A stretch of 64,000 nucleotides of DNA from a bacterium (lineage in GTDB: Bacteria > Cyanobacteriota > Vampirovibrionia > Obscuribacterales > Obscuribacteraceae): assembly GCA_018062085.1 (NCBI GenBank), contig JAGOSY010000005.1:217242-281241 (forward strand), written 5' to 3'. The notes beneath the pieces were generated by a model. That model was not told the DNA's origin. It ran no database searches and saw nothing but the letters and a program-made list of their open reading frames with translations. The position numbers and the translations under genes are program-made. The first letter of the stretch is position 1; each line of letters begins with the position of its first letter. Below are positions 1 to 7,053 of this stretch, one piece after another.

Positions 1-372
1 TTCAATTTGCATCAAATCGTCGACCATTTTTGCCATATCGTAGATGGTTAAAGCCGCCACTGATGCCGCAGTTAGTGCTTCCATTTCTACTCCAGTTTTG
101 TAGATGGCTTTGACTGTCACTACTACCTCGATAGAATCTTCATCAAGCTGAAAATCTACTCCGACGAATTCTACAGGCATAGGATGACAATATGGAATTA
201 TTTGACTTGTGTTCTTCGCTGCTTGAATTGCTGCTACTTTTGCTACTTCAAGAGGGTTGCCCTTGGGCAGTGCATTACCTTTAATTTGCTGGATGGTGCT
301 TGGGCTGACTCTCAAAATTGCTTTTGCCACTGCCGTTCTCAGCGTATTAACTTTATGCGAAACATCGCGCAT
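1..372 (-). CDS. moaC: MoaC, cyclic pyranopterin monophosphate synthase (partial)
   Basis: With MoaA this enzyme turns GTP into cyclic pyranopterin monophosphate, the first step of molybdenum cofactor synthesis in the cytoplasm. The 124 visible residues start MRDVSHKVNTLRTAVAKA and carry family hallmarks such as KGNPLEVAKVAAI, IPYCHPMP and TGVEMEALTAASVAALTIYD. The family is about 160 residues, so roughly 35 C-terminal residues lie beyond the left edge. The ATG at 372 follows a GGAGGA about 12 bases upstream, and moaA ends 43 bases upstream, so the gene is the last visible member of the moaD-E-A-C operon. Confidence 0.93.
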   Translation of the reverse strand, partial: MRDVSHKVNTLRTAVAKAILRVSPSTIQQIKGNALPKGNPLEVAKVAAIQAAKNTSQIIPYCHPMPVEFVGVDFQLDEDSIEVVVTVKAIYKTGVEMEALTAASVAALTIYDMAKMVDDLMQIE

Positions 373-415
373 GGTAACAGTCTATCCTCCGATTCCGTCT
401 AACTTCTGCTGTCGT

Positions 416-1429
416 CTATCCGCCGATTTCAATCATTGCTCTGTTCTCTGTCGCCACTATTTCCTCTGCAGGAGGGTGAGCCTCTGGTTTTTGAGCCAAT
501 GAATAAAGAATCATACCCCGTAGCTCTTGGTCAGTTGCGCCAGTTCTCATGGCGTCGCGAAGATTTATCTCAGCCGCGTAAAAAAGACACGATTTGATAG
601 ATCCGTCTGCCGTCAAGCGCAGTCGATTGCACGTGGAGCAAAAGCTCTCTGACATCGATGTAATGAAACTTACCGAACCGCCGCCAGCTATGGCATAGTC
701 TTTGGCCACTGCCGAGAGGTCACTTTCAATTCGCTTTAGCTCATAACGGCTCTCTATTTGGCTGAGCATATCTTTGTAGGTAACTACTTTGTTGCTAGCC
801 CAGGAATTGGCCTTGAAAGGCATGTATTCAATGAAACGCACGTTGATTTTATGGTTTGCTGCAAAGTCGGCGAAGTTCATTATTTCATCGTCGTTTACTC
901 CGGCCATGACCACCACGTTCAGCTTCAGGCTATCGAAGTCGCAGGCGATTGCCGCGTGCAGTCCTTCCATCACCTGATCGAATTGGTCAAGACGAGTAAT
1001 TGCTAGAAACCGCTCTCTAGAAAATGTATCAAGACTGATGTTCAACGCATTTAAACCCAGTGCTTTTAATTCATGGGCGTGGGTCGCAAGTAAAGTGGCA
1101 TTGGTGGTCATGGCCAATGTTTTCAGATTGGGAATTTGTCCTAGCGCTTTGATCAAGGAGGGCAGTCCATTTCTGACCATCGGCTCTCCGCCAGTCAATC
1201 TGATTTTATTGATGCCCATTGCCGCAAAAATGTTAGCCAGGCGGGTTATTTCTTCATAGCTCAGAAGCTGGTCGCGCTTCTTCCATGCCAGCCCTTCGTG
1301 AGGCATGCAGTAGACGCAGCGAAGATTGCAACGGTCGGTAACTGAAATTCGCAAATAGGTATGGGCGCGGCCAAAACTATCGACTAGTTGATTGGGGCGA
1401 TCGATTTGATTTTGTTTTTGTTTGTTCAC
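416..1429 (-). CDS. moaA: MoaA, GTP 3',8-cyclase (radical SAM)
   Basis: Radical SAM enzyme that cyclises GTP to 3',8-cyclo-7,8-dihydro-GTP, the substrate of MoaC. The N-terminal cluster motif is CNLRCVYC (CxxxCxxC), followed by the family's MPHEG. The C-terminal second cluster shows in FCSTCNRLRLTADG and KSCLF. The protein ends in the conserved Gly-Gly that reaches into the active site. Length (337 residues) is normal. The GTG start at 1429 overlaps the moaE stop (GTGA) and has GGAG about 8 bases upstream, so translation is coupled to moaE. Confidence 0.96.
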   Translation of the reverse strand: MNKQKQNQIDRPNQLVDSFGRAHTYLRISVTDRCNLRCVYCMPHEGLAWKKRDQLLSYEEITRLANIFAAMGINKIRLTGGEPMVRNGLPSLIKALGQIPNLKTLAMTTNATLLATHAHELKALGLNALNISLDTFSRERFLAITRLDQFDQVMEGLHAAIACDFDSLKLNVVVMAGVNDDEIMNFADFAANHKINVRFIEYMPFKANSWASNKVVTYKDMLSQIESRYELKRIESDLSAVAKDYAIAGGGSVSFITSMSESFCSTCNRLRLTADGSIKSCLFYAAEINLRDAMRTGATDQELRGMILYSLAQKPEAHPPAEEIVATENRAMIEIGG

Positions 1430-1977
1430 AGGTTTTCTCCTGAAGGTGTTTCAAGCTGGCTTCGACCGGCTTGAATCTCGTCAGCGTGAGTCTCATCAGC
1501 GTGAGTCTCGCTGGCTGCGTGTTGACAATTGACCCAATCTGATGAGCCGTCTTCGTAAGATTCTTTCTTCCAGATGGGAAGACGATTCTTGATTTCATCG
1601 ATGATGTAGCGACAGGCTTGGAAGGCCGCGTCGCGATGGGCTGATGTGACGCCAACAAAGACAGCGGTTTCGCCGATACTGAGCAGACCGGTGCGATGAA
1701 CACAAACCGCTGCCAGAATGGAGTAGCTCTGAGATGCTTCAGCAAGAATTTTCTTTGCTTCTTTTTCGGCTAAAGATTGGTAGGCTTCGTACTCTAGTGT
1801 ACGAACTGCCTTGCCATCGTTGTGATTGCGGACGATTCCCTCAAAGCAGACCAGCGCACCAGCTTTCGGGCTTTCTAGGCTAGCTTTTAGCTTGTCTGTT
1901 GCGATATTGTCCTGTGAAAGCTTGAAGCTTATACTTCCTGTGCGGCTTTCGCTCTGCTCTACTTTGTTGGTGAGCAT
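1426..1977 (-). CDS. moaE: MoaE, molybdopterin synthase catalytic subunit
   Basis: Large subunit of molybdopterin synthase; with the MoaD thiocarboxylate it inserts the dithiolene sulfurs. Family motifs are ALVCFEGIVRNHNDG, LEYEAY, CVHRTGLLSIGE, SAHRDAAFQACRYIIDEIK and LPIWKKE. I chose the ATG at 1977, 183 residues, because GAGG lies just before it and overlaps the moaD stop; a TTG three codons upstream is possible. The C-terminal tail after SDWVNCQ is unusual: it is low complexity and contains a tandem THADE repeat encoded by a 15-bp duplication. The catalytic core looks intact. Confidence 0.94.
   Translation of the reverse strand: MLTNKVEQSESRTGSISFKLSQDNIATDKLKASLESPKAGALVCFEGIVRNHNDGKAVRTLEYEAYQSLAEKEAKKILAEASQSYSILAAVCVHRTGLLSIGETAVFVGVTSAHRDAAFQACRYIIDEIKNRLPIWKKESYEDGSSDWVNCQHAASETHADETHADEIQAGRSQLETPSGENL
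1476..1505. repeat. 15-bp in-frame tandem duplication in moaE tail
   Basis: Two head-to-tail 15-bp units (TCTCGTCAGCGTGAG and TCTCATCAGCGTGAG on the plus strand), with the beginning of a third, encode THADE repeats near the MoaE C-terminus. They lie outside the conserved core. Confidence 0.85.
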
Positions 1978-1982
1978 TATCC

Positions 1983-2228
1983 TCAACCGCCCGCTACTGG
2001 TGGTATGAAGACTACTTCTGAGCCGTCGCTTATGGGGTCATGCCAATTGGCAAAGCAATCATTAACGGCAACTCGTAGTTGATCTTTCTCCAGAGAAAAG
2101 TGATGTTTTACTGAAAGTTCAGTGAAGAGGCTAGCCAAGTCTGCGGCCTCCGTGTGTATCTGCTCGCTAGCCTGGCCGCGCTCTTCTTTTAAAATGGCAA
2201 AGTAGCTAACCCTGATGTTTACTGGCAC
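1983..2228 (-). CDS. moaD: MoaD, molybdopterin synthase sulfur carrier subunit
   Basis: Ubiquitin-fold small subunit of molybdopterin synthase; its C-terminal glycine carries the thiocarboxylate sulfur. The 81-residue protein starts PVNIRVSYFAILKEERG, has the internal LRVAVNDCFA and ends EVVFIPPVAGG, the diagnostic Gly-Gly tail. The start is GTG at 2228, with GAGG 12-16 bases upstream. First gene of the moaD-E-A-C operon and nearly overlapping moaE, which fits the 1:1 heterotetramer. Confidence 0.94.
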   Translation of the reverse strand: MPVNIRVSYFAILKEERGQASEQIHTEAADLASLFTELSVKHHFSLEKDQLRVAVNDCFANWHDPISDGSEVVFIPPVAGG

Positions 2229-2259
2229 AGATAACGATTGACCTCATAACCTGTCGACA

Positions 2260-2265
2260 ATTATA
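2260..2265 (-). promoter_or_regulatory. Candidate -10 box of the moa operon
   Basis: Reading the minus strand, TATAAT occurs about 32 bases upstream of the moaD GTG in the divergent gap between moaD and the S9 peptidase. I see no convincing -35 box, so this is tentative. Confidence 0.35.
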
Positions 2266-2417
2266 TACTGTGCACTTGCTGCTATGTTGTGTGTGGATTT
2301 TACATGCCTATGGTTGCCATAGGTTTGTGGTTCTCCGTTGATATGCCGCTTTCTTACGGTTTATAGTTTAAGGGGGAAGCTTTTTATGCGCCTGCAGCTT
2401 TCAAGTTTGGAGAGTTT

Positions 2418-4487
2418 ATGGCTGAAGTGAAGAGTGAAGCTGCTATTGACAAGTCTTATGGCGCCTGGCCTTCGCCAATTGCAGCTGAAATGGTTGCCCG
2501 TGGGGCACTTCGTCTTAGCCAAACGACTTACGACTCTGATGGTAAGACCCTTTACTGGTTGGAAGGTCGTCCCACAGAAGGTGGTCGCTCAGTACTTGTG
2601 AAGTGCTGTCGTGATAGTCAAGATACTCTAGTATTCACAGACTTAAATCCTTCACCTGTGAGCATTCGCACGCTAGTGCATGAATATGGTGGTGGTTCAT
2701 TTTTTACCGATATCGGAGAAGTTATTTGCGTAAACTTCGAAGATCAACGAATTTACTACTGCCGGTTAGAGAACGGTTCATTAACCGAACCGGTGGCTCT
2801 GACGCCTGCCTACGATGCCGCGCATTCGCACCGCTTTGCTGACTTCTGCGTTGATCGCAAACGCAATAGGCTGTACTGCGTCATGGAAGAGCACCGTGCA
2901 GACTGCAAAGAGCCGGTTAATACTATTGTGGCGGTTGCACTGAGAGCACCTAGCGACAAAGGCCCAATCGCTGAGCCGGTAGTAGTCGCGACTGGTTTCG
3001 ATTTCTATTCTTCGCCACGTATCAGCCCTGATGGTAAGGCTCTTGCTTACCTTTGCTGGCAGCATCCCAATATGCCTTGGGATGGCTGTCAGTTGCATTT
3101 TGCTTCGATTGATTCGGCAGACTCCCAAGGACTGCTACAGGAGTGGCGATTGGTGGCTGGAGGCTCTGATTGTTCCGTATTTCAGCCACAGTGGTCTCCT
3201 GACGGCAAGCTCTTCTTCATTTCGGATGATTCAGGATTTTGGCAACCTATGGTCTTGGCTGACCTAGATGGTCTTGAGGCGCGGCCATTAATCACAGAAC
3301 CTACCTACGCCCAGTGTGAATTCGGATTGCCCATGTGGGTATTCGGTCAGTCAACTTATGCGGTAGTTTCTGAGCGATTAGTTGTTTTCGCCTTTAATCG
3401 TCGCGGCGTTTGGGGTTTGGCCAAAATTGAGCTTGATTTCACTAGAGCGGGCGGGCATAAGCTGGTTGAAATCGATTCTTCGTATACGGAATTTTCTTAC
3501 CTTACTGCCGGTGACAACAGGGTAGCCATGCTGGCTGCTAGCGCCTCCTCGCCTCAGGTGGTTGTTGAGCTTGACTTGCAAACAAGTCAATTTAGTACTC
3601 TCAAAGCTACAACTTCGAGTCTTCCTGCTGCAGCCTATATCTCTAGGCCTGAGGTTATCGAGTTTCCAACAGATGGTGATTTAACTGCGTTTGCCTTCTA
3701 CTATCCACCGACCAATCCTCATTTCACGCCGGCTACAGATGAAGTGCCTCCATTGATAGTTAAGTGTCATGGTGGTCCCACTGGTGCGGCATCAAGCTCG
3801 CTGTCACTGGGAATTCAATATTGGACCTCGCGTGGTTTTGCCGTGGTTGACGTTAATTATGGCGGAAGCACTGGGTTTGGACGAGAATATCGCAAGCGTC
3901 TCAATCAGAATTGGGGTGTTGTTGATGTGGCCGATTGTTGCAATTGTGTCAAGTTTCTCGTCAACAAGAAACTGGCAGATCCGCATAGGGTTGCTATTTC
4001 TGGCGGTAGTGCCGGTGGTTATACTGTTCTCTGCGCCCTTACTTTTACAGATGTCTTCACCGCTGGTGCTAGTCACTATGGAATTGGCGATCTTGAAGCT
4101 CTAGCACGCGACACTCACAAGTTTGAATCTCGTTATACCGACAATTTGGTGGCGCCATATCCCTCTGGACGGGAGCTCTATCTCTCGCGCTCTCCAATTA
4201 ACCATGTTGAGAAGCTAAATTGCCCCGTGATTTTCTTTCAGGGCCTAGACGACAAAGTTGTTCCTCCCAATCAGGCGGAGGCTATGGTCAATGCTCTGCG
4301 GTACAAAGGTATTCCAGTTGCATATATCGCTTACGAAGGTGAGTCACACGGATTTCGTAAAGCGGAGAACATTATCCGGACAATTCAAGCCGAGCAATAT
4401 TTCTTCACTCGTATCTTCCAAATAGACCTTGATGCCAGCTCCGTGACCGTTGAGATCGAAAATTTGCCGTCAGCAGAGAGTAAATGA
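2418..4487 (+). CDS. S9 family prolyl oligopeptidase / acylaminoacyl peptidase
   Basis: Serine peptidase of the prolyl oligopeptidase clan, 689 residues, with an N-terminal beta-propeller (repeats such as YSSPRISPDGKALAYLCWQ and FQPQWSPDGKLFFISDDSG) and a C-terminal alpha/beta-hydrolase domain. The triad is visible: Ser in SGGSAGGYT (about residue 530), Asp in GLDDKVVPP (about 610) and His in GESHGFRK (about 643). The layout matches the S9C subgroup. No signal peptide is seen, so it is probably cytoplasmic and cleaves oligopeptides. ATG follows GGAGAG by a short spacer. CCGATATCGG, a near-copy of the repeated palindrome, lies in its 5' part at 2707-2716. Confidence 0.92.
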   Translation: MAEVKSEAAIDKSYGAWPSPIAAEMVARGALRLSQTTYDSDGKTLYWLEGRPTEGGRSVLVKCCRDSQDTLVFTDLNPSPVSIRTLVHEYGGGSFFTDIGEVICVNFEDQRIYYCRLENGSLTEPVALTPAYDAAHSHRFADFCVDRKRNRLYCVMEEHRADCKEPVNTIVAVALRAPSDKGPIAEPVVVATGFDFYSSPRISPDGKALAYLCWQHPNMPWDGCQLHFASIDSADSQGLLQEWRLVAGGSDCSVFQPQWSPDGKLFFISDDSGFWQPMVLADLDGLEARPLITEPTYAQCEFGLPMWVFGQSTYAVVSERLVVFAFNRRGVWGLAKIELDFTRAGGHKLVEIDSSYTEFSYLTAGDNRVAMLAASASSPQVVVELDLQTSQFSTLKATTSSLPAAAYISRPEVIEFPTDGDLTAFAFYYPPTNPHFTPATDEVPPLIVKCHGGPTGAASSSLSLGIQYWTSRGFAVVDVNYGGSTGFGREYRKRLNQNWGVVDVADCCNCVKFLVNKKLADPHRVAISGGSAGGYTVLCALTFTDVFTAGASHYGIGDLEALARDTHKFESRYTDNLVAPYPSGRELYLSRSPINHVEKLNCPVIFFQGLDDKVVPPNQAEAMVNALRYKGIPVAYIAYEGESHGFRKAENIIRTIQAEQYFFTRIFQIDLDASSVTVEIENLPSAESK

Positions 4488-4608
4488 GAGGCTAGCTAGA
4501 AGTCTTACAGAGAATTAAATTGTCAACAGCTTTAGAACCTGGCGTGAACTTGAACTATTGGCCTTAGAATACGCGGCAGGTAACAACTCAGAGGGCTGGG
4601 GACTTTTA

Positions 4609-4914
4609 ATGGCAAGCACCTGCACAAAGTTGCTCGTTTGTACAAAAGGAAAGCATTGTTCTGCTCGTGATTCGCACGACGTCCTGGCTGTTTTGCGCAA
4701 AACCGTTGAGAGGGCTCAGTTAGAAGATATTTTCAAAGTGAAGAAATCAGGCTGTTTAGGTCTTTGTAAGCATGGTCCGGTAGTCATGGTTGACCCATTA
4801 GGCTTGAGCTACGGCGGAGTTGCCGAGGTCGACTGCATCGATATTATAGAAAGACATGTCGCAAAGAAGAAACCAATTAAGAGATTATTGATTAAGCGTG
4901 GCAAACATAAATAG
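4609..4914 (+). CDS. Thioredoxin-like [2Fe-2S] ferredoxin
   Basis: Small protein of 101 residues in the thioredoxin-fold (2Fe-2S) ferredoxin family, probably an electron carrier. Cysteines expected to hold the cluster occur in LLVCTKGKHC and later in SGCLGLCKHGPVVMVDP, the typical second pair followed by a hydrophobic strand. The C-terminus is basic (KKKPIKRLLIKRGKHK). I prefer the ATG at 4609 (GGGGA about 7 bases upstream) to a TTG at 4558 that would add 17 residues outside the family pattern. The redox partner is not evident from the neighbours. Confidence 0.85.
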   Translation: MASTCTKLLVCTKGKHCSARDSHDVLAVLRKTVERAQLEDIFKVKKSGCLGLCKHGPVVMVDPLGLSYGGVAEVDCIDIIERHVAKKKPIKRLLIKRGKHK

Positions 4915-4972
4915 TGTTTCTGCTGTAAATTAGCAGTAGAAATTGACCTCCTGAACATAGTTAAGGAATGCC

Positions 4973-5680
4973 ATGTCCAATCAGCCCATCAATCCACCTA
5001 GTAAAATTGGCGGTGAGCCTTTATTTACCAGGGTTTTAAATGACTTGCGTCAGCATCGACCCCAGCTTGCTGAGCGAATTGCTGCCAATTCATCGGTTTT
5101 GGAGCGTGTCCGAGATTATGAGAAACAAACAGCCTTAGTGACGAAGCAAGTTACTTTGTCGGCTGCCAAAGGCGAAGATATCGAGCGCCTAGCTTTGTTA
5201 GATCCAATCACCGAACTCTACAACCATCGCGCCTTCGTCAAAGAACTCAAGGCTGAACTGGCACGTGCTAAACGTTACAAGCACCCAGCGTCGTTGGTTC
5301 TGCTTAGCATTGATGGTTATGACGAGTTAGCTGGACAGTATGGCCCGTTGACCGCAGAAGCAATACAGAAAATAGTTTCGCACGCACTTCGCAGTGCACT
5401 GCGCGAAGTTGATGTCGCTGCGAAATATAATCAGTGGCAGTATGCAGTGATTCTTCCGCAGACCAATGCGGCGTGTGCTTCATTGGTAGGTGAGCGAATT
5501 CGCCTGCGAGTCAATAGTCAAGCCATTAACCATAACGGACAGAATTTTTCAGTTACTGCAAGCATCGGTGTAGCTACTTTCCCAGACCATGCTAATGAGT
5601 ACGATTTGTTGATCGCTTGCGCTATAGAAGCATTGGAAACAGCTCTTCTTCGCGGCGGGGACAGAGTCGTTTCAGTCTAG
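4973..5680 (+). CDS. GGDEF-like domain protein with degenerate active site
   Basis: 235 residues: an N-terminal helical part, then a GGDEF-fold domain starting LLDPITELYNHRAFVKEL, the usual opening of diguanylate cyclase domains, and continuing through SIGVATFPDHA. The GG(D/E)EF signature is replaced by YNQWQYAVIL at about residues 153-162, so it should not make c-di-GMP and would act, if at all, as a binding or regulatory domain. No membrane segment or phospho-receiver domain is present. It stands alone between the ferredoxin and a converging gene. Confidence 0.82.
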   Translation: MSNQPINPPSKIGGEPLFTRVLNDLRQHRPQLAERIAANSSVLERVRDYEKQTALVTKQVTLSAAKGEDIERLALLDPITELYNHRAFVKELKAELARAKRYKHPASLVLLSIDGYDELAGQYGPLTAEAIQKIVSHALRSALREVDVAAKYNQWQYAVILPQTNAACASLVGERIRLRVNSQAINHNGQNFSVTASIGVATFPDHANEYDLLIACAIEALETALLRGGDRVVSV

Positions 5681-5734
5681 TGGTCTTGAGCGCTTTAGTT
5701 AGTCTTCTAGAAATTGCTTGATGCTCTGAACTGG

Positions 5735-6829
5735 TTAGTCGACGGGTACGATTGATACTGTTGTTGGTGACACGTAGCCAAGTATCTCTTGGAATTGAAT
5801 TGGTTCACCTCTCAATAGTATTTTCAGCAGCGCGCCTTCTGGCCATCTAGTTGCGTCTTGATGACACCAGAATGCTGCTAGATAAAGTTGTAAATATTTT
5901 CTGCTTACACCGCCATAGATTTCAGAGATGGTCTTGAACGCTCGCCATGTAATTGTCGCTGCCGATTCATTAATTTCGCTTTCGAAGTTAGGAGTAGTGG
6001 GCCGTTTACAGCGTGCAAATAAGTTTCCGGGTAGCATCTGAATTAGTCCAGATATTTCGAGCATTACCAGTGATGATGACACCTGTGCTGCACTCATGCC
6101 CGTTATATTGCAAAGTGAGTCTTGCGAAGTTGGAGTTTGGCGAATTGAGTCAAAGACCTGCTTGTCAGTGTCTGACAAATCTGTATCTATGAACTTTTCA
6201 GGGCGGTCATTAAAATCACAGGATAAATTTGTGAAAGACTTTGTCTTTCGATTTTTCTTTGGTTGAGCAGTTTTATTATCGCAAGAGGCTTCCCTGTTTT
6301 TTTCGTCTGGCGGTTCTGAAGGATGTTTGTAGGACCTTGAAATGAGGCTGCGTTTGAATAGTACTTTTATGAATAGATCTAGCGGTGCGGTGTGGACTGC
6401 ATTGCAGTGTCTTAGCTCAAGTTCCTTCTGAATGTGGCACCCGAGCGAGGTGACTATATTGTGAGCTGTAGCTGAAGCTATGTTGCATAGTCTAGTTAGT
6501 CGATAGCTTGTAACTAGCACTCGTCTCTCCTTTAAGTAGATAGCTCCTAACCAGGCCTTTAGCTGTTTAACGTATCGAAAGCATGTGTTCGCCATAAAGC
6601 GGATCTTTCGTGAGCAGTGTAGGCAGCCTAGAATGCGCAGGTCTATTCTGGAAAAATTTTGCGGTGAGTTATTGCCGCAAAGGCAACGAATCATCCCGTG
6701 TTCGAAGAGCTGTTTTAGCACATATTCCAAAGCGGTTATGTTGTCTGGAATTAGAGACTCGAATTCTGGCCAAAGCTCAGCAACTGCGTCTTGATTGGCT
6801 TCATGAATAGTTTTGTTTGGTTCTACCAT
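5735..6829 (-). CDS. Zinc-ribbon / DprA-type winged-helix protein, transposase-derived
   Basis: 364 residues of unknown role. Residues about 45-135 hold a zinc ribbon (CLCG, then GCLHCSRKIRF) followed by LKAWLGAIYL and a helix-turn-helix-like stretch, the order seen at the N-terminus of IS1595-type transposases. No DDE catalytic domain follows. After a basic linker (QPKKNRKTKSF), residues about 215-270 match a DprA C-terminal winged helix (LSDTDKQVFDSI, GLIQMLPGNLFAR). The C-terminal 90 residues are unrecognised. GGAGG sits 10 bases before the ATG. The likely role is DNA binding; domesticated transposase parts are my inference. Confidence 0.62.
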   Translation of the reverse strand: MVEPNKTIHEANQDAVAELWPEFESLIPDNITALEYVLKQLFEHGMIRCLCGNNSPQNFSRIDLRILGCLHCSRKIRFMANTCFRYVKQLKAWLGAIYLKERRVLVTSYRLTRLCNIASATAHNIVTSLGCHIQKELELRHCNAVHTAPLDLFIKVLFKRSLISRSYKHPSEPPDEKNREASCDNKTAQPKKNRKTKSFTNLSCDFNDRPEKFIDTDLSDTDKQVFDSIRQTPTSQDSLCNITGMSAAQVSSSLVMLEISGLIQMLPGNLFARCKRPTTPNFESEINESAATITWRAFKTISEIYGGVSRKYLQLYLAAFWCHQDATRWPEGALLKILLRGEPIQFQEILGYVSPTTVSIVPVD

Positions 6830-6922
6830 GGTGTCCGTTCCTCCCTCGTACTTTAAATAACGAGTGGGAGTATGGAAAAGTTCAAATTCTGTTGGTTTTT
6901 ATCTGATTTTTTGAGTTTCTGT

Positions 6923-6974
6923 GGTGTTCAAGGAATTTTTTTACCGATATCGGTAAAAAAATTCCTTGAACACC
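6923..6974. repeat. 52-bp perfect palindrome centred on ACCGATATCGGT
   Basis: Each half of 26 bases is the exact reverse complement of the other, with no loop; the centre is ACCGATATCGGT flanked by T and A runs. It lies in the 224-bp gap downstream of the hydantoinase gene and upstream of the zinc-ribbon gene, both on the minus strand. It could act as a terminator, a protein-binding site or a mobile palindromic repeat. The same 12-bp core recurs at 12341, 16424 and 24921. Confidence 0.95.
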
Positions 6975-7053
6975 TATTAAAACTGCCCCAAAAAGCAAAA
7001 CAATTGAACTTTTTAACGATTGCTTTAATATCCACTTACCAGAGTAATTCAGA

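Noticed and set aside
5735..6829. Active IS1595 insertion sequence
   Set aside because: The DDE catalytic domain is absent and no flanking inverted repeats or target duplications are seen.
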